Of a stretch of DNA of 64,000 bases, positions 44,964 to 53,080 are shown piece by piece. Under the pieces are notes generated by a model. That model did not search any database. It was given only the letters and a program-made list of their open reading frames with translations, and was not told where the DNA came from. A program made the position numbers and the translations under genes. The stretch lies in assembly GCF_030813055.1 (NCBI RefSeq), contig NZ_JAUSTW010000008.1, positions 186,001 to 250,000 on the forward strand. The letters are read 5' to 3'. How positions within the stretch are numbered: position 1 is the stretch's first letter; every line of letters begins with the position of its first letter. This DNA is from Neobacillus ginsengisoli (GTDB lineage Bacteria; Bacillota; Bacilli; Bacillales_B; DSM-18226).

Positions 44964-45164
44964 TCAAGAGGATGCATTCCAGGCATTTTGCATCTTTTGG
45001 ATTCGATGAGGAGTAAAATATTCCTCACCTTTTGTTTTTGCTAGCTTTATTGCGTTTTGTTGTTTTCGCTTTCCTTTAATCTTCATTTCTTTTATATATT
45101 CTTCAAGGGTGTAACCGTACGCTTTGTTAAGATAAAGCCAATAACTAAGTATTAATTTAATCAC
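44964..45164 (-). CDS. Small hypothetical protein or gene fragment
   Basis: 66 codons: MIKLILSYWLYLNKAYGYTL, then EEYIKEMKIKGKRKQQNAIK, then a tail TKGEEYFTPHRIQKMQNAWN. Basic, with no clear Shine-Dalgarno. The content looks like the C-terminal tail of a larger protein. It lies next to the possible intron fragment, so it may be debris. Confidence 0.3.
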   Translation of the reverse strand: MIKLILSYWLYLNKAYGYTLEEYIKEMKIKGKRKQQNAIKLAKTKGEEYFTPHRIQKMQNAWNASS

Positions 45165-45183
45165 AGGTTAGAGTCTATAGAAA

Positions 45184-45217
45184 TAAAGAGAGGAACGCTT
45201 TGCGTTCCTCTCTTTTT
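45184..45217. terminator. Bidirectional terminator at the end of the ureohydrolase operon
   Basis: AGAGAGGAACGC (45187-45198), loop TTT, GCGTTCCTCTCT (45202-45213), with T-runs in both directions. Confidence 0.85.
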
Positions 45218-45254
45218 ATTAACATCCATTCGTCCCAGTAGGAACCAATCCCAG

Positions 45255-46253
45255 TTAAAAAAGCATTTCTTCTTTTTCTTTTCCATATTTTTTATTCTCT
45301 TTTTTCTCTTTTTCTTTTAATACATAGCTGAGTAAGTCTAGTACAATACGGGCTGCTACTTGTCCGGTCATGCCTGTTGGATCATACGGAGGGGCAACTT
45401 CTACTAAATCAAACCCGATGACTTCTCCTCTTTTGGAAATCCCTTCAAGCAATTCATTAACCTCATCGTAGAGGAGGCCGCCTGGAGAAGGTGTACCTGT
45501 TCCAGGCGCAATTGACGGATCGATTCCGTCAATATCAATCGTTACATAATATTTTTCGCCCGCAGGAATTAGCTCCAGCACTTCCTTAAGTCCCATCTTT
45601 TTCATCTGACGCGGTGATAGGATCACGCTGCCGTATGTTCTTGCTGCTTCGACGTCTTCTTTTTTGCTGCTGCTGATCCCGCGAATGCCAAACTGAAATA
45701 TTTTCTGAACATGTTCCAGCTCAGATAAGCGGCGAATGCAATTTCCGTGACCATACCGCATTCCTGAGCGATGATCCGCCCAGTCTAAATGAGCATCAAT
45801 TTGAATCACATGAAACGGACCTATGTCTTTAAGTCCTTTTCCAACTGCTGCTGTGATGGAATGATCGCCGCCTAATACAACCGGCATAGCACCTTTGGAA
45901 ATAATTTTTCGGATTGCTTCTTCTGTATTCTCATGGCACTGCATAATATCCCCGTGTACCATGTCTACATCACCGCAGTCGACGACTTTCCATTCAGGCC
46001 CAAGATACATAATATCGTTTTCAATATCATAAGCACCATCCAGACCGAAACTATATAATGTAGAACCTTCGCGGATTCCTCTAGGGCCCATTCTTGCTCC
46101 TGATTTCCATTGTGTACCCATGTCATTTGGCACCCCGATGACCGCTACATCTGCGTCAAGCTGGTTCAGGTTCGCACACATTGGGTATTTTCCAAAAGTA
46201 CAAATGCCTGTAAAAGGTAAATTTAAAAACTGTTTTTCATCACGATTAGACAT
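45255..46253 (-). CDS. Ureohydrolase (agmatinase/guanidinobutyrase-type)
   Basis: A 332-residue arginase-superfamily enzyme that removes urea from a guanidino compound. The binuclear Mn2+ ligands are visible in VLGGDHSIT (about residue 138), DAHLDW (about 161-166) and DIDGIDPSIAPGTGTPSPGG (about 246). The N-terminal 'TFGKYPMCANLNQLDADVAVIGVPNDMGTQWKSGARMGPRGIREGS' fits the agmatinase/guanidinobutyrase/guanidinopropionase branch. The tail is a highly charged Lys/Glu stretch. ATG at 46253 follows GAAGGAGG. It is the last gene of an operon with alcohol and aldehyde dehydrogenases and a permease, so a guanidino acid is a plausible substrate. The exact one is unknown. Confidence 0.85.
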   Translation of the reverse strand: MSNRDEKQFLNLPFTGICTFGKYPMCANLNQLDADVAVIGVPNDMGTQWKSGARMGPRGIREGSTLYSFGLDGAYDIENDIMYLGPEWKVVDCGDVDMVHGDIMQCHENTEEAIRKIISKGAMPVVLGGDHSITAAVGKGLKDIGPFHVIQIDAHLDWADHRSGMRYGHGNCIRRLSELEHVQKIFQFGIRGISSSKKEDVEAARTYGSVILSPRQMKKMGLKEVLELIPAGEKYYVTIDIDGIDPSIAPGTGTPSPGGLLYDEVNELLEGISKRGEVIGFDLVEVAPPYDPTGMTGQVAARIVLDLLSYVLKEKEKKENKKYGKEKEEMLF

Positions 46254-46363
46254 TCATGCTGCCTCCTTCTAGATTTTCATCCTCACTTTTTCCTAATGTA
46301 AGGTTTTCTGCCGGTGGGCAAGTTCTTAACCAAGGATTTTAAATTTTGCTTCTATATACACAA

Positions 46364-47548
46364 TTAATTTTCAATTAAAGTTGTGGTTTTCACCTCATAA
46401 GTCTTTTGAAATAAATTCAGATAGTCTTCTTTTGTCAAATCTCTTGAATTCGCCTGTGTACACAAATGTTTAAAGGCTCCTTCGGCTAGGAAAGAGAAGT
46501 CTTTTGGATTTACATTGCCTAAATCTCGGAAGATAGGAATACCGATTTTATTTGCCAGCTCTTTTAACAACACAACACCTTCGTACGCCGTTTCTTCAAC
46601 TGTTTTTCCTTCAGGATTTGCCCCAAGCTTGATTGCTACCATGGCGTGCTTTTCTGGATTTGAAGGAATATTAAATTCAAATACATGTGGAAGAAAAATA
46701 GAATTCGCCACTCCATGTGGAGTATCATAGAGTCCTCCAAGTGGTTCGGCCATCGCATGTACAGCCCCAAGATCCGTGTTATCAAAGGCGATACCTGCAA
46801 CTAAACTGCCCAAAAGCATATTTTTCCTAGCCTCTAAATCATGCCCATTTTCTACTGCTAATGGAAGGTATTTGGCTATTAATTCAATGGCATATAGTCC
46901 CAAAGCATCTGAAAGTGGTTGAGCAACTTTGCAGGTATAAGCTTCAATTGCATGTGTGAGTGCATCCATTCCTGTAGCTGCTGTAATCGATTTAGGTAAT
47001 GTTAACGTCAATTCAGGATCGACAAGTGCCAGTTTAGGAGCGATTTTCAAATCTAGTATCGCATCCTTCTGTTTCGTCACGGTATCGGTAATGACAGAAC
47101 CTCTTGTAACTTCACTACCGGTACCTGAAGTTGTCGGAATACAAATTAGTGGAGGGATTTCTCGTTCTAGTAAATTTACGCCGTAACGTTCTCTTAGCTC
47201 TCCTCCATGTGTAAAAAGTGTCCCAATTGCTTTGGCTGTATCCATTGAACTTCCGCCGCCGAGACCAATTAAAAGATCGATGTTCTCGTTTTTAAACTGT
47301 TGATAAGCACTCTCACAATCTACATCTTTTGGATTAGGTGATATTTCATCATAAACAATATAATTTACACCTTCTTGATCTAATGACTGTGTGATTTTTT
47401 CCAAAATTCCTGTTTGTGCAAGTCCTTTATCGGTAATAATTAGGGCTTTATTTCCACCTAATTCTTTAGCCCTTTTCCCAATATTCTTTACTTTTCCATT
47501 CCCAAACTCTATAGAGGTAGGCAGATTAAAATGAAAGTCCCATAACAT
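46364..47548 (-). CDS. Iron-containing alcohol dehydrogenase (group III)
   Basis: 394 residues of the Fe-ADH family. NAD-binding GGGSSMDTAKAIGT (about 98-111) and the metal-binding His-rich helix 'GMDALTHAIEAYTC...' and 'DLGAVHAMAEPLGGLYDTPHGVANS' (Asp/His ligands) are present. Enzymes of this type oxidise primary alcohols or reduce semialdehydes (for example choline dehydrogenase GbsB, 4-hydroxybutyrate dehydrogenase). ATG at 47548 follows AAAGGAGG. It stands between the ALDH and the ureohydrolase genes in one operon, so alcohol-to-aldehyde-to-acid conversion is likely. Confidence 0.88.
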   Translation of the reverse strand: MLWDFHFNLPTSIEFGNGKVKNIGKRAKELGGNKALIITDKGLAQTGILEKITQSLDQEGVNYIVYDEISPNPKDVDCESAYQQFKNENIDLLIGLGGGSSMDTAKAIGTLFTHGGELRERYGVNLLEREIPPLICIPTTSGTGSEVTRGSVITDTVTKQKDAILDLKIAPKLALVDPELTLTLPKSITAATGMDALTHAIEAYTCKVAQPLSDALGLYAIELIAKYLPLAVENGHDLEARKNMLLGSLVAGIAFDNTDLGAVHAMAEPLGGLYDTPHGVANSIFLPHVFEFNIPSNPEKHAMVAIKLGANPEGKTVEETAYEGVVLLKELANKIGIPIFRDLGNVNPKDFSFLAEGAFKHLCTQANSRDLTKEDYLNLFQKTYEVKTTTLIEN

Positions 47549-47610
47549 AATGAATTCCTCCTTTATTTTTTGAATATTTTGAATTTAATGTCGATATTTT
47601 CTATATTTAA

Positions 47611-49083
47611 TTAATTGCTAAACCATTCAGTTGGCTTAACATCTAAATTAATATTGATTTGTTTTACCTCAGTAAACGTATCCAAACCAAAGGTTCCTAA
47701 CCCGCGGCCAATCCCGCTCTGCTTATAACCTCCCCACGGTGCTTCATTATAGGCGAGGTTATAAGCATTAACATAGGTAATTCCGGCTCTTACTTTTTTA
47801 ATAACCCTCAAAGCTTTGGCGCCATCTTGTGAAAAAACACCTGCTGCAAGCCCGTATGAAGTATCATTTGCCAGCTGGATTGCTTCCGCCTCATCTTTAA
47901 ACTTTTGAACGACAAGAACTGGTCCAAAAATTTCTTCCTGAACAATTCTCATGTCAGGTCTGGTGTCAACAAATATTGTTGGCTCAAAGAAATAACCATT
48001 TTCAAGCCCGTTGCTTGTAATACGGTTGCCACCGCAAGCTAATGTAGCCCCTTCGTCTAAGCCAATTTGAATATATTCAAGGATCTTCTTCAAATGGCCT
48101 TCACTTACAAGCGGACCCATCTCGGTAGACGAATCATCCCCAGGGCCAACCTGAATCTTTTTCGCTCTTTCTACCAATCTAGCAATGAATTTATCATGAA
48201 TACTCTCTTCTAACAGTAAACGGGATCCCGCATTACATACTTGGCCGGCATTGGTAAAAATTCCATTCAAAGTATAATCGATGGCTGTCTCAAAATCTGC
48301 GTCAGCGAAAACAATATTTGGCGACTTGCCGCCTAGTTCGAGTGAAATGTTTTTAATATTTCCTGTTGCTGAATTCATGATGCTTCTACCCGTTGCTGTA
48401 CTACCTGTAAAAGAAATCAGATCCACCTTTTGGCTTTCCGCTATTTCATTTCCTACTGTTGAACCACCTCCTAAAACTAGATTTGCAACACCAGCTGGTA
48501 TCCCCACTTCTTCCATGATCTCAAATAATTTGTAAGTGGTGACCGGAGTGATTTCAGCTGGTTTAAATACAAGTGTATTTCCCGCAGCAAGCGCAGGGGC
48601 TATTTTCCATGCTCCCGTCAACAATGGAAAATTCCATGGAGCAATAAGTCCGCATACACCGACAGGTTCCCGAATAACCATGGCTTGTACAGGATCGGCA
48701 ACAGAATACGTTTGCCCATTTGGCTTTGTCACTAACCCAGCATAGTATCGAAAGCAATTCACGGTATCAGCAATATCAAACTCTGATTCTTTAAGGGGTT
48801 TTCCCGTATTCTCTGTTTCAAGTTTGCTAAGCTCGGCTGCCTTTTCTTCAATCTTATCCGCTATTTTAAATAAGTAGGTTGCACGTTCAGATGCCGGTAA
48901 GTCTGACCAAATTCCGGAGTCAAAAGCTGTTCGTGCTGCATTAATCGCCATTTGGGCTTCTTCTCTACTTCCCTGCGGAGCCTCAGCCATGATTTTACCG
49001 ATTGCAGGATTCACAACATGACTCTTATCTCCTCTTAATGAATCCATCCATTCACCATTAATAAACATTTTCAACTTCAGCAT
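47611..49083 (-). CDS. Aldehyde dehydrogenase (betaine-/aminoaldehyde dehydrogenase-like)
   Basis: A 490-residue NAD-dependent ALDH. 'WNFPLLTGAWKIAPALAAGNTLVFKPAEITP', the catalytic Glu in LELGGKSPN (about 253-261), the catalytic Cys in NAGQVCNAGSR (about residue 287) and 'EEIFGPVLVV' are present. The C-terminal FTEVKQININLDVKPTEWF resembles betaine-aldehyde and aminoaldehyde dehydrogenases. ATG at 49083 follows GGAGGTTT. It is the second gene of the permease operon, and would oxidise the aldehyde made by the adjoining Fe-ADH. Confidence 0.88.
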   Translation of the reverse strand: MLKLKMFINGEWMDSLRGDKSHVVNPAIGKIMAEAPQGSREEAQMAINAARTAFDSGIWSDLPASERATYLFKIADKIEEKAAELSKLETENTGKPLKESEFDIADTVNCFRYYAGLVTKPNGQTYSVADPVQAMVIREPVGVCGLIAPWNFPLLTGAWKIAPALAAGNTLVFKPAEITPVTTYKLFEIMEEVGIPAGVANLVLGGGSTVGNEIAESQKVDLISFTGSTATGRSIMNSATGNIKNISLELGGKSPNIVFADADFETAIDYTLNGIFTNAGQVCNAGSRLLLEESIHDKFIARLVERAKKIQVGPGDDSSTEMGPLVSEGHLKKILEYIQIGLDEGATLACGGNRITSNGLENGYFFEPTIFVDTRPDMRIVQEEIFGPVLVVQKFKDEAEAIQLANDTSYGLAAGVFSQDGAKALRVIKKVRAGITYVNAYNLAYNEAPWGGYKQSGIGRGLGTFGLDTFTEVKQININLDVKPTEWFSN

Positions 49084-49109
49084 TTTTACAAACCTCCAGT
49101 TTGTTATTT

Positions 49110-50498
49110 TTACCTTACATGTTGAGGGATAACCTCTCGATCAATGTCTTGGACATTTTGTGGAATCATTTCTTTATCAAAATGAAACTCAGGAAGTGGT
49201 TGGCGGAACCATTTCGTCATATAGACAAGATAAATCAAGCCGCATGCCATCCAGATGCCCCCGAGAATCAACGCATCCATTTCTAAATGCGACCATAACC
49301 ATATCGTAAACGCTGCGCCAATGAGTGGTAATAATAGGTACCGAATGCAATCCATAAAAGAACGCTTATGATTTCTGATAAAATAATGGGCGATAACAGA
49401 TAGATTTACAGATGTAAATGCAATTAACGCTCCAAAATTGATAAACTTAATAACTTGTTCTAGGGTTAATAGAATTGCGAGTAAAGAAACTGCGCCAATC
49501 ACAATAATGCCAAGTGACGGTGTTTTAAATTTAGGATGAATGTATCCAAATATATTTTTGGGTAATACGGAATCTCGTCCCATCGCATATAACACTCGCG
49601 ATGCGCTTGTGATTGAAGCGATTCCTGAAGAGAAATTACCAATAATCACTGCTGTAATAAAAATGGACTTAAATAAATTTCCTCCGACAAGCACTGCAAT
49701 TTCAAGGGCTGCAGAATCAGCATGTTTGAATGAAATGCCCGGATTCACCAATTGTGCTAAGTAAGATGAGCCAATATACAAAACTCCGATAAACAATAGC
49801 ATGATAATAATGGCTCTTGGAATCGTTTTTTCGGGATTGATTGTTTCCTCTGATAAAGTGGTGAGTGAGTCAAAGCCAAGAAAACTAAAACAAAGAATGG
49901 TAGCACCTGCCAAAATATCGGACATGGAAACATTTGCATCAAACAATGGCTTAATTGAGAAAAGACTACCCGTCCCTACTCCTTCTGATAAACTTTTGAA
50001 GGATAATATCCAGAAAAGGCAAACAAAAATGACTTGAGCAATAACAAAAATTTTACTAGTTATTGCTGATATCTCCACACCTAGTATGCTCGGAGATACT
50101 ATGCTTGCAGTCAACACAATTACCCACACATAATGCGGGATTCCAGGAAATACAGCACTTAAAAAGACAGTGGACATCAAGCAGGTAACCATAGGCGTTA
50201 ATATATAATCAAGCATAATCGTCCAACCGACAATGAACCCAACCTCAGAATTAATAGATTTTTGCGTAAAGGAATAGGCTGAACCTGAGATCGGGTAGGC
50301 TTTCGCCATCTTGCCATAGCTGAGAGCTGTAAAAATTATTGCTAGAAAAGCAATAATGTATGCAGTCGTAATAACACCTCTTGAGGTAACGACAGCAATT
50401 CCATAGGTATTAAAAAACACCATGGGGTTATTCCATGCAATCCCTAAAAAAACAACCTGTGACAAAGTAAGTGTTCTTGCAAGCGCTTTCTGTTTCAT
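49110..50498 (-). CDS. APC-superfamily amine/amino-acid permease (PuuP-like)
   Basis: A 462-residue, 12-helix permease. 'LSQVVFLGIAWNNPMVFFNTYGIAV', 'AYPISGSAYSFTQKSIN' and 'FLGFDSLTTLSEETINPEKTIPRAI' resemble polyamine/amino-acid importers such as PuuP. ATG at 50498 follows GGAGGGAG. It is the first gene of the leftward permease-ALDH-ADH-ureohydrolase operon and probably imports its substrate. A cre-like site covers codons 3-7, and the promoter at 50562-50592 has MerR-type geometry. Confidence 0.82.
   Translation of the reverse strand: MKQKALARTLTLSQVVFLGIAWNNPMVFFNTYGIAVVTSRGVITTAYIIAFLAIIFTALSYGKMAKAYPISGSAYSFTQKSINSEVGFIVGWTIMLDYILTPMVTCLMSTVFLSAVFPGIPHYVWVIVLTASIVSPSILGVEISAITSKIFVIAQVIFVCLFWILSFKSLSEGVGTGSLFSIKPLFDANVSMSDILAGATILCFSFLGFDSLTTLSEETINPEKTIPRAIIIMLLFIGVLYIGSSYLAQLVNPGISFKHADSAALEIAVLVGGNLFKSIFITAVIIGNFSSGIASITSASRVLYAMGRDSVLPKNIFGYIHPKFKTPSLGIIVIGAVSLLAILLTLEQVIKFINFGALIAFTSVNLSVIAHYFIRNHKRSFMDCIRYLLLPLIGAAFTIWLWSHLEMDALILGGIWMACGLIYLVYMTKWFRQPLPEFHFDKEMIPQNVQDIDREVIPQHVR
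50478..50491. promoter_or_regulatory. cre-like CcpA site inside the first codons of the permease gene
   Basis: TGCAAGCGCTTTCT matches the cre consensus TGWAARCGYTWNCW at all but one position. Its location just inside the ORF is typical of roadblock-type catabolite repression. Confidence 0.5.
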
Positions 50499-50561
50499 AA
50501 CTCAACTCCCTCCATTTTAATAAATTTAATTCTTAGATGATTTAGAAGATTTCGTATTTTC

Positions 50562-50592
50562 ATTGTAAACCTTGTTGTTACACAAAGGTCAA
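50562..50592 (-). promoter_or_regulatory. MerR-type promoter with 19-bp spacer
   Basis: The leftward strand carries TTGACC at 50592-50587 and TACAAT at 50567-50562, separated by exactly 19 bases. The spacer region holds an imperfect dyad (ACCTTTGTG / CAACAAGGT). Over-long spacers with a central dyad are the signature of promoters that MerR proteins activate by DNA distortion. The divergent gene is a MerR-family regulator. Confidence 0.8.
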
Positions 50593-50617
50593 TAGGTGTA
50601 TTATATTTTTTAGGGGG

Positions 50618-51460
50618 GTGATTTCACTGAAAATAAAGGAAAAATTAACCATTGGTGAAATAGCGAGGTTACGAGGGGTAACGACGGAGACCTTACGCCA
50701 CTATGATCGGATTGACCTATTCAAACCGCAATATGTCGATCCTGATTCGGGGTATCGCTACTATTCTATTTTTCAATATGAAGTTTTAGGGACCATTAAA
50801 GAGTTGCGGCAACTTGGGATGAGTACGGACGAAATAAAGGATTATTTTAATGAACGTAATTTTAATAAGTCCTTGGATATTCTGAAAACCAAGCATACGG
50901 AACTTGTGTCAAAACTGAACGAGTTACATGACTTGGAGGAAAATATTCGGGGGAAAATTGGATACTTGGAGAATGTAGCGAAAGAAAAAGAACTTCAATC
51001 GGTGTTTTTCCGCGAAATAGGAAGAAGGAAGTTAATTACCTTAAATGAAAAAATAAATAATAATTTGGAACTCAGTTATGGTGTTATAAGGTTAGAGAAT
51101 ATGCTCACCGAGAAGACACCAATTCTGGCTAGTAATAGACTAGGCATTATCATCCAGGAAGCGGATCTTAGAGCGAAACGCTTTGAAGAACCATCCATTA
51201 TTTTTGTAGTGGCAAAAAATAAAGAAAAAATACCAAAACAGTGTCAAATGACGGTTCCTGCCGGGTTATTTGCGTGTATTCGTTATAACGGGGAATTATT
51301 ATGGAATCGAAGCGAAAGTTTGAGTAAGATATTGGAATATCTTGATGAAACCGGATATCACATAACTGGCGATGCGCTGCAAATTATGCACGTCGATATT
51401 ACAATCACAGATAAACCAAATGAGATTACATTCGAAATTCAAGTTCCAGTTCAAATTTAG
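50618..51460 (+). CDS. MerR-family transcriptional regulator with GyrI-like effector domain
   Basis: About 280 residues. The N-terminal winged helix-turn-helix is LTIGEIARLRGVTTETLRHY, followed by 'GYRYYSIFQYEVL', a dimerising coiled coil (about 75-125), and a C-terminal effector domain of the GyrI/BmrR type. It probably senses a cationic or guanidino ligand and activates the divergent operon. Start choice is uncertain. The GTG at 50618 overlaps a near-perfect AGGGGGGTGAT Shine-Dalgarno, while an in-frame CTG at 50627 has the ideal spacing. A hairpin follows the stop at once. Confidence 0.85.
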   Translation: MISLKIKEKLTIGEIARLRGVTTETLRHYDRIDLFKPQYVDPDSGYRYYSIFQYEVLGTIKELRQLGMSTDEIKDYFNERNFNKSLDILKTKHTELVSKLNELHDLEENIRGKIGYLENVAKEKELQSVFFREIGRRKLITLNEKINNNLELSYGVIRLENMLTEKTPILASNRLGIIIQEADLRAKRFEEPSIIFVVAKNKEKIPKQCQMTVPAGLFACIRYNGELLWNRSESLSKILEYLDETGYHITGDALQIMHVDITITDKPNEITFEIQVPVQI

Positions 51461-51486
51461 GGACGGGGGGACAGGAACCTCGTCCC
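51460..51486 (+). terminator. GC-rich hairpin immediately after the merR-type gene
   Basis: GGGACG (51460-51465) and CGTCCC (51481-51486) flank GGGGGACAGGAACCT. The T-run is poor. Apart from the small frame at 51657-51851, the gap to 52064 shows nothing. Confidence 0.45.
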
Positions 51487-51656
51487 GTTAGCTTAAATTT
51501 GCCTTCATTCTAAAAATGAATAATAATACAGGATACAGAAAAAGAGTTTAAATGAAACAATTCAACTTATTTTAATTATCCAGATCTCACGATATGGAGT
51601 GCAATACTTTGGCTAAACAGCATAAATGACTCTCAATTTAAAACGAAGTTCCTACC

Positions 51657-51851
51657 CTATAACGCCAAACTATTGACCCATTTATAAATTGAAGTAAGTA
51701 AAATAACAAGTCCAAAAACAAGCAGCATGATATGAACGAAGTTAACTGTACGCTTTTGTTTTTGGTCAAAAAAATTCCATATCCAAACAATAGATAACAT
51801 GATACTAGCGACATCTGGTGTTTGCGAAGTTCCTACCAATAATCTCACCAC
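51657..51851 (-). CDS. Small hypothetical membrane protein
   Basis: 64 codons from GTG at 51851 (GGGTGG upstream): MVRLLVGTSQTPDVASIMLS, then 'IVWIWNFFDQKQKRT' and a hydrophobic C-terminus. Two membrane segments separated by a basic loop make a plausible small integral protein. No family is recognised, and the site is isolated. Confidence 0.4.
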   Translation of the reverse strand: MVRLLVGTSQTPDVASIMLSIVWIWNFFDQKQKRTVNFVHIMLLVFGLVILLTSIYKWVNSLAL

Positions 51852-52064
51852 CCAGGACCATTGTTAAAAAACAAAGTTTCGAAAATATCCTCTTTTTTTC
51901 TTCCTAATCTCCACTAGAAGAGATCTTTAAGTCAGTACCATCATTTATAATCTATCAACAGTTAGAAACATTTAAAGCATTTATGAAATGCGAAAAATAC
52001 TAGGTTACTTCCGTGACAATATGTAAAAGATTTCCTCACACGATAACATCCTTAAGAAATCAAC

Positions 52065-52934
52065 TCATGCAAATACAATTGTTTTATTACCATGAACAAG
52101 TACTTTATCATGAACATGCCAGGAAACAGCTTCGGCAAGAACCTTTTTTTCAACATGACGTCCTGCAATCTTTAAATCCTCTTCTGTATAGCGATGATTA
52201 ATCCTCTGTACGTCTTGTTCAATAATTGGTCCTTCATCTAGATCATTGGTTACATAATGTGCAGTTGCCCCAATTAACTTCACTCCACGGTTAAAGGCTC
52301 TCACATAAGGATTCGCTCCAACAAATGCTGGTAAGAACGAGTGATGGATGTTAATGATTTGATTTGGATACTTAGAAATAAAATTTGGGGAGAGAATTTG
52401 CATATATCTCGCCAGGACAATAAAGTCTATTTCCCCTTTCAATAGTTCTAATGCTTTTTGTTCGGCATGTTCCTTTGTTTCTTTAGACATTGGAATATGA
52501 TAAAAAGGGATTCCGTAACTCTCAACTTCTTCTTTTAAATCAACATGATTACTTATCACCATTGGAATCTCCACTGGAATTTCCTTTGACTTCCATCTCC
52601 AAATAAGCTCCAAGATACAATGATTCATTTTTGAAACAAAGATGGCCATTCTCTTTCTTTTTTCGTTACTGTTTAACTGCCAGTCCAGAGCATAATCCCG
52701 GCCCAAGGCAGGTAGATCTTGTTCAAGCTTTTCAAATGAAGAATCGAAGTCTTCCAAATCAAATTCAATCCGCATAAAAAATATACCTGCTTGTGGATCA
52801 GTTGTATGTTGGTCAAAATGTACAATGTTAGCATTATGTTCTAATAAAAAATTAGTTACAGTGGAAATAATACCAGGCTTTTCAGGACAAGAAATTAATA
52901 ATCTGGCACGGCTAACAGTTCCTTTTTTATACAA
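52065..52934 (-). CDS. purU: Formyltetrahydrofolate deformylase
   Basis: 289 residues. The N-terminal ACT domain is 'RARLLISCPEKPGIISTVTNFLLEHNANIVHFDQHT'. The formyltransferase-like catalytic domain has the Asn-His-Asp set in INIHHSFLPAF and the downstream 'DLDEGPIIEQD'. It hydrolyses 10-formyl-THF to formate and THF. The start is TTG at 52934 after GGAGGAAG. It is the last gene of the glycine operon, 146 bases after lpdA. In this setting it would regenerate free THF when the glycine cleavage system overproduces one-carbon units. Confidence 0.9.
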   Translation of the reverse strand: MYKKGTVSRARLLISCPEKPGIISTVTNFLLEHNANIVHFDQHTTDPQAGIFFMRIEFDLEDFDSSFEKLEQDLPALGRDYALDWQLNSNEKRKRMAIFVSKMNHCILELIWRWKSKEIPVEIPMVISNHVDLKEEVESYGIPFYHIPMSKETKEHAEQKALELLKGEIDFIVLARYMQILSPNFISKYPNQIINIHHSFLPAFVGANPYVRAFNRGVKLIGATAHYVTNDLDEGPIIEQDVQRINHRYTEEDLKIAGRHVEKKVLAEAVSWHVHDKVLVHGNKTIVFA

Positions 52935-53080
52935 GGCACTTCCTCCATTCTTTGGATAGCACTTAAAATTATTAAATGATTTAATATAGTATTAAAATCA
53001 TTTGAATAAATACGTATAAGAAGTTAGTTTTAATTGAGTTCTACTGATGACATTATTAAATGCGGGATATTTTTATTTTA

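Noticed and set aside
40559..45164. Prophage or integrative element
   Set aside because: Only transposase, resolvase and ATPase debris is present; no phage structural, packaging or conjugation genes and no attachment-site pair were seen.
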